Of a stretch of 64,000 nucleotides of DNA, positions 60,452 to 64,000 are shown in pieces. The notes below the pieces were generated by a model that saw only the letters and a program-made list of their open reading frames with translations, was not told the origin of the DNA and ran no database searches. The position numbers and the translations under genes are program-made. The DNA is taken from assembly GCF_001039275.2 (NCBI RefSeq), contig NZ_CP030117.1:2170001-2234000 (forward strand). Direction: 5' to 3'. Numbering within the stretch: position 1 is the first letter of the stretch; each line of letters begins with the position of its first letter. The DNA is from Brevibacillus brevis (GTDB lineage: Bacteria > Bacillota > Bacilli > Brevibacillales > Brevibacillaceae).

Positions 60452-60460
60452 TGGTATAAT
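60452..60460 (+). promoter_or_regulatory. Extended -10 for methyltransferase gene
   Basis: TGGTATAAT (60452-60460), about 31 bases before the methyltransferase start. It has a poor -35. Confidence 0.5.
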
Positions 60461-60491
60461 AAGAACATCTTGGAATTAAAGGGGCTCAGAC

Positions 60492-61229
60492 ATGGCAGAA
60501 GAATGGTTTGAACGCAGCTTTCGCGAAGATTATGTGCTTGTGTATCGTCATAGGGACGATTCGGCAGCAGATGGAGAGATCGCTAATCTGTTGGAAAGAT
60601 TGCCGGTAAAGGACACAGGACGCGTACTTGATCTTTGCTGCGGGAGCGGGCGTCATTCGCGTGCGCTGGCTCGCCGGGGCTATGAAGTAGTTGGTGTGGA
60701 TTTGTCGCCTGTTCTCTTACAGTTGGCTGAGGAACAAAACACCTATCCACAGCTAAGTTTTGCCCGCTGTGACATGCGCGACATTCCGTTTCACGATGAA
60801 TTTGATATCGTGGTGAATTTGTTTACCAGCTTTGGTTATTTCTCCACAGATGAAGAAAATGCTAACGTTATTCGTAACATGGCACAAGCACTCAAAACAA
60901 AAGGTGAAGTAGTCATCGATTTCTTAAATGCAGCGTACGTTATCGATAATCTCGTGCCGCACTCTACAAAGGAAGTCAGTGGGATGTTGATTAAAGAAGA
61001 ACGCTGGATTCAGGATGGATTTGTGAAAAAGCGGATACTGATTTCCGATGAATCGTCGAATGAACCGCGTGAGTATATGGAACAGGTTCGTTTGTTTTCT
61101 GCCCAGCAAATGATCTCGATGCTTACAGAGGCGGGATTCGAAAAAATTCAAGTATTTGGAAATTACCAATTTGAAGAATATGTGGCACATGAATCACCAC
61201 GTATGATTTTTTATGCCGTGAAGCAATAG
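60492..61229 (+). CDS. Class I SAM-dependent methyltransferase
   Basis: A 245-residue methyltransferase with motif I VLDLCCGSGRHSRALARRGY, motif post-I VVGVDLSP and a catalytic-region strand (DIVVNLFTSFGYF). It resembles the small-molecule/ubiE-like group; the substrate is unknown. The dehydratase gene follows within 80 bases. Confidence 0.85.
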   Translation: MAEEWFERSFREDYVLVYRHRDDSAADGEIANLLERLPVKDTGRVLDLCCGSGRHSRALARRGYEVVGVDLSPVLLQLAEEQNTYPQLSFARCDMRDIPFHDEFDIVVNLFTSFGYFSTDEENANVIRNMAQALKTKGEVVIDFLNAAYVIDNLVPHSTKEVSGMLIKEERWIQDGFVKKRILISDESSNEPREYMEQVRLFSAQQMISMLTEAGFEKIQVFGNYQFEEYVAHESPRMIFYAVKQ

Positions 61230-61305
61230 GGTGCGGATAACCTGTACGTCTCGTGAATATGATGGTGTAACAACCATTCATCGGGTAAAAGGGGGCATTG
61301 CTAAA

Positions 61306-61590
61306 ATGAGCAAGCTGTCTTTGGAACAGGTCAAATTGTATCTGAGCAAGGTACCTGGCTGGAAGCTGGTAGAAGACCGAATGGCGCTATCACGCACGTA
61401 CCACTGTCGTGACTTTTCCACTGCGGTCAGTTTCGTCAACCGAGTGGCAGAAATGCTTGAGCATGACAATCAGCACGTGGAAATTCATTTGGCAGGTGGA
61501 ACGGTCACGTTTACGTTAGCCACCCGCGAGGCAAAAGGTTTAACCGGCAAAGATTTTGCGTTAGCCCAGACCATTAGCAAAGTAAGCTAA
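61306..61590 (+). CDS. Pterin-4a-carbinolamine dehydratase
   Basis: A small cytoplasmic enzyme (94 residues) of the PhhB/DCoH family, recycling 4a-hydroxytetrahydrobiopterin. The signature WKLVEDRMALSRTYHCRDF, and EHDNQHVEIHLA in place of the usual [EKQ]-HHPE-H motif, are visible, with TREAKGLTGKDFALAQ at the end. AAAGGGGGC precedes the ATG at 61306; a start at 61231 is unlikely. The catalytic motif is slightly divergent. No aromatic-amino-acid hydroxylase gene is nearby. Confidence 0.82.
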   Translation: MSKLSLEQVKLYLSKVPGWKLVEDRMALSRTYHCRDFSTAVSFVNRVAEMLEHDNQHVEIHLAGGTVTFTLATREAKGLTGKDFALAQTISKVS

Positions 61591-61603
61591 CTGGCAGTAG
61601 AGA

Positions 61604-61640
61604 AATAACCGCTTCCCACATCGAAGCGGTATTTCTTTTT
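61604..61640 (+). terminator. Rho-independent terminator
   Basis: ACCGCTTC (61608-61615) pairs with GAAGCGGT (61623-61630), followed by ATTTCTTTTT. Confidence 0.8.
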
Positions 61641-61668
61641 GGCTTTTTAAGAGCTACTTTGTTATGAT
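61639..61668 (+). promoter_or_regulatory. Promoter before acidic protein gene
   Basis: TTGGCT (61639-61644), an 18-base spacer and TATGAT (61663-61668), 33 bases before the next start. Confidence 0.5.
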
Positions 61669-61701
61669 GGGCAGTATGAACCATTTCGGAGGGATTACAA
61701 G

Positions 61702-62022
61702 ATGGACATTCAACAACACGAGCAATTGATTCAACTGTTGGCGGAGTATAAAAATCAAAAAGTTACCGTGACTTTTACCCAATGGGATACCGATAGTGAA
61801 GAAGAGGAAGAGGTAACACAATTTCAGGCTCAACTCCTCGAAACCAAGCTGACTGACAATGAATTTGAAGAAAAAGATCTCCTCCTTGTGTTTACGACAG
61901 CAGAGGGTGAAGAAATGGAAATTCTGATGGAAATTCCGGGTGATGAAGTAGATTTGGCTAGCTATGAGGAAGGCCATTTGCGTATTTTTGGAACAGAAGC
62001 GGAGATTGTTTTGCAAAAATGA
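61702..62022 (+). CDS. Small acidic hypothetical protein
   Basis: A very acidic 106-residue protein (clusters DTDSEEEEEV and FEEKDLL) with beta-strand patterns (QKVTVTFTQWD and EMEILMEIPGDEVD). I recognise no family. It overlaps the next gene by 4 bases (ATGA), indicating translational coupling. Confidence 0.75.
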   Translation: MDIQQHEQLIQLLAEYKNQKVTVTFTQWDTDSEEEEEVTQFQAQLLETKLTDNEFEEKDLLLVFTTAEGEEMEILMEIPGDEVDLASYEEGHLRIFGTEAEIVLQK

Positions 62023-62783
62023 AAACGAAGCGAGCTTTTCGTTATGTAGGCACGCCCGATCCCATGTCTGATAAAGAGGCGTACCACTGCGAAAAATATA
62101 TAAAGAAAAACAAGCATTCCTTGGTGAGAGCGGGACAATATTTGGTTGATGTTACAGCCCTCCAGGCCTTGTTTCACTTGGACTGTTGGAATTGCAGGAT
62201 GGTTCATCGCGAGACCTGCTGTGAGGGTGGACAACCTTACGCGGTAGAAGAGTGGCAGATTCCCATCATGGAGGGGGAAATCCCCTCTATCTCTGCTGGA
62301 CTCCAGGATGAGTCTGAACGCAATCATTGGCTTGCGCATGGGGTTTGGGATCGCAATGAGCCTCCAGGAACCATTCGCATGCGACATGGCAATTGTCTTT
62401 TTTATCAAGAAAACAATGGGCGTTACGGCTGTGCGATCCATGCTTATGCCGAGCAGGCTGGTCGTGAAGTAGAGCCTCTCAAGCCATTTAGCTGTCAACT
62501 GTATCCAATCGATTTGATTGAGACAGGGGAAGGGATTCTGCTAACGGCGGTTACCACCGAAACGTCCTCCTTTTCCAGATGGGGTACGGATTATTTGGAG
62601 CAGTTTTACTGTGCCAGTCCGGCCCGCCGAAAGCTTGCCACGCATATAGATGACAAGCTGTTTGCTTTAGACGGCTATCGCCCAGCCTATGAGTGGAATC
62701 TCCCTTTGTTACGTTACATTTTGCAAGAACATGCAGAGAGAATAGAAAGCATGCTTGCGAGCAGCTATCGATTGGAACGTTGA
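62019..62783 (+). CDS. Cysteine-cluster protein (YkgJ/DUF3109-like)
   Basis: A 254-residue protein with cysteine groups that look like a metal or Fe-S site: CWNCRMVHRETCC (about residues 57-69), NCLFY with GRYGCAIHAY (about 125-145), and FSCQLYPID (about 162). The arrangement resembles YkgJ/DUF3109 zinc- or iron-sulfur-cluster proteins. The function is unknown. It is translationally coupled to the preceding acidic protein gene. Confidence 0.75.
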   Translation: MKTKRAFRYVGTPDPMSDKEAYHCEKYIKKNKHSLVRAGQYLVDVTALQALFHLDCWNCRMVHRETCCEGGQPYAVEEWQIPIMEGEIPSISAGLQDESERNHWLAHGVWDRNEPPGTIRMRHGNCLFYQENNGRYGCAIHAYAEQAGREVEPLKPFSCQLYPIDLIETGEGILLTAVTTETSSFSRWGTDYLEQFYCASPARRKLATHIDDKLFALDGYRPAYEWNLPLLRYILQEHAERIESMLASSYRLER

Positions 62784-62801
62784 ATGCCTTGTGATATGAT
62801 G
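62773..62801 (+). promoter_or_regulatory. Promoter of thioesterase gene
   Basis: TTGGAA (62773-62778), a 17-base spacer and TATGAT (62796-62801) with an extended TG. It overlaps the end of the preceding gene and lies 39 bases before the thioesterase start. Confidence 0.6.
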
Positions 62802-62839
62802 ATGTATGCATCAAGTAGATTGATAAAGGAGCAACAGCG

Positions 62840-63349
62840 ATGAACGTCAAGACAACTCAAGAATCTCGTACAATTCAGGCATCACTGGTTCAGCCATCTG
62901 ATACAAATTACCATGGAACTATTTTTGGTGGTACGATGATGGCTTATATAGATGAGGTAGCTGCAATCGCTGCGATGCGACATTCGCGTCGCCCTGTTGT
63001 GACAGCATCGATTGACTCGATTGACTTTCTTGCTCCCGTCAAAATGGGACATTCCATCTGCCTGGAAGCATTTGTTTCCTCAACAGGCAGAACGTCTATG
63101 GAGGTTTTCGTAAAAGTCATCTCGGAAAATCTCCAAACTGGCAAGCGTATTTTGACCGCGACATCTTTTCTCACCTTTGTTGCCTTAGATGAGGAAGGGA
63201 ATCCGACTGATGTACCAGCTATTTCCCCAGAAACAGAGGAAGAAGAGCGATTGATGGCCACTGCGGATGAGCGCAAGAAAATGCGCAAGGAACGAAAAGG
63301 GAATCTGCAAGATTTTGTGAGCCAATTGAACATCGAGAAAAGCATATAA
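62840..63349 (+). CDS. Hotdog-fold acyl-CoA thioesterase (YkhA-like)
   Basis: A 169-residue acyl-CoA hydrolase. The N-terminal TNYHGTIFGGTMMAYIDEVA carries the catalytic Asn/Asp and CoA helix of the YkhA/YciA group. SIDFLAPVKMGHSICLEAFV forms the second core strand. A charged helical tail (ADERKKMRKERKGN) follows. AAAGGAG precedes the ATG. Confidence 0.87.
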   Translation: MNVKTTQESRTIQASLVQPSDTNYHGTIFGGTMMAYIDEVAAIAAMRHSRRPVVTASIDSIDFLAPVKMGHSICLEAFVSSTGRTSMEVFVKVISENLQTGKRILTATSFLTFVALDEEGNPTDVPAISPETEEEERLMATADERKKMRKERKGNLQDFVSQLNIEKSI

Positions 63350-63365
63350 TTTTTTTTAGTCTACA

Positions 63366-63388
63366 CCCTGAGCGAACATTCGTTCAGG
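63366..63388 (+). other. Weak hairpin after thioesterase
   Basis: CCCTGA and TCAGGG, with CGAA/TTCG inside. No T-run follows, so it is at best a weak terminator before the aldo/keto reductase gene. Confidence 0.3.
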
Positions 63389-63425
63389 GGATTCTCGTTT
63401 ATCCATGATGAGGAGGAATCGGGCA

Positions 63426-64000
63426 ATGAAGTACCGCAGATTAGGAAAAACAGACCTGAACGTATCCGTAATCGGTGTAGGAACCTGGCAATTTGGCGGG
63501 GAGTGGGGAATGGATTTCTCGCAAGAAGCGGTTGACCAGATTCTCGACAAAGCAAAGGATCTCGGCATCAACCTGATTGATACAGCGGAATGCTACGGAG
63601 ATCATCTGTCCGAACAGCTTATCGGAGGATATTTGAAAAAAAGCCACCGGGAAGACTGGATTGTGGCGACAAAATTCGGACATCATTTTCATGACAAATT
63701 TTCTCGAACCAATCATTACGGAGCAACTGAAGTTCAGCAGCAATTGGAAAAATCGCTGCAAGCCTTGCAGACCGACTATATTGACTTGTACCAATTCCAC
63801 TCGGGACCTGACGAGGCTTTTGACAATGATGACTTGTGGACCTACCTCGACAAGCAGGTGCAGGCAGGAACGATCCGTCATATCGGCCTCTCGATTGCGA
63901 AAAATGACAACATGCACCAAACATCCGCCGCTACTTCGGTAAATGCAAAAGCAATTCAAGTCGTGTACAATCGTTTGGATCAAAAGCCGGAAGAAGGTGT
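63426..64000 (+). CDS. Aldo/keto reductase (truncated by window end)
   Basis: The N-terminal part of an NADPH-dependent aldo/keto reductase. KYRRLGKTDLNVSVIGVGTW at the start, NLIDTAECYGD with the catalytic Asp and Tyr, ATKFGHHFHD with the catalytic Lys, and YIDLYQFHSGP with the catalytic His position are present. GAGGAGG precedes the ATG by 9 bases. The frame is open at the window edge, so the C-terminus is missing. Substrate unknown. Confidence 0.88.
   Translation, partial: MKYRRLGKTDLNVSVIGVGTWQFGGEWGMDFSQEAVDQILDKAKDLGINLIDTAECYGDHLSEQLIGGYLKKSHREDWIVATKFGHHFHDKFSRTNHYGATEVQQQLEKSLQALQTDYIDLYQFHSGPDEAFDNDDLWTYLDKQVQAGTIRHIGLSIAKNDNMHQTSAATSVNAKAIQVVYNRLDQKPEEG

Noticed and set aside
1..64000. 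CRISPR array, insertion sequence or prophage segment
   Set aside because: No regularly spaced repeats, transposase frames, terminal inverted repeats or phage structural genes were seen; the gene content is chromosomal throughout.

Overview
The window looks like a chromosomal segment of an endospore-forming, low-to-moderate-GC Gram-positive bacterium of the Brevibacillus/Paenibacillaceae kind. The signs are strong purine-rich Shine-Dalgarno sites with many GTG/TTG starts, sporulation genes (spore photoproduct lyase splB, a YhcN/YlaJ lipoprotein, a 25-residue YjcZ-type microprotein, beta-lysine catabolic genes of the B. subtilis yod type), a SinR/SinI pair, an AcsA very close to the Bacillus enzyme, and a CzcD/CzcO metal operon. 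I see no rRNA, insertion sequence, prophage or CRISPR array. There is one tRNA (Ser, anticodon TGA).

Layout. 1-3.4 kb: a membrane glycosyltransferase, a YtqA radical-SAM protein, a glycerophosphodiester phosphodiesterase and a YjcZ microprotein. 3.5-11.7 kb: a beta-lysine degradation locus (AblB acetyltransferase; class III aminotransferase; two-subunit CoA transferase; M20 deacylase; aldehyde dehydrogenase) with a divergent PucR-type regulator. 11.7-24.5 kb: tRNA-Ser, an acyl-CoA synthetase, a NamZ-like muramidase fused to a polysaccharide deacetylase, a stalk-domain protein, a YhcN lipoprotein, a 1068-residue STAND/BTAD activator, a TetR-HlyD-ABC-2 permease operon and a YpuI-like protein.

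24.6-37.1 kb is the most striking region. sinR and sinI lie as two separate minus-strand units, in the opposite order from B. subtilis. They are divergent from an eight-gene plus-strand operon: HEAT-like membrane protein, GT2 polysaccharide synthase, response regulator, UDP-sugar dehydrogenase, GlmS, 52-residue protein, GlmU and a 1026-residue membrane-anchored glycosidase-like protein. Three SinR-type palindromes of the form GTTCTYTATAAAGAAC lie in the 500-bp divergent region. I read this as a SinR-repressed, synthase-dependent amino-sugar/uronate exopolysaccharide operon that carries its own precursor enzymes.

37.1-49.8 kb: an S8 protease, a Cof-type phosphatase, an MsmX-type ATPase, a CdaR-like regulator, a metallophosphoesterase, acsA, the czcD-czcO operon with a CadC-like repressor and matching operator, then a permease/TIGR03943 pair behind a Zur-box-like palindrome, and a GNAT enzyme. 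49.8-64 kb: an M1 peptidase, a SET-domain protein, a NarL-type two-component system, thiD, an ECF sigma/DUF4179 anti-sigma pair, splB, two deoxynucleoside kinases, a VOC/TetR operon with a perfect 27-bp operator, a methyltransferase, a pterin dehydratase, a coupled pair of poorly known genes, a YkhA-type thioesterase and a truncated aldo/keto reductase.

All calls come from reading the sequence, without database searches. Where a Shine-Dalgarno site favours an internal start, the coordinates given use that start.
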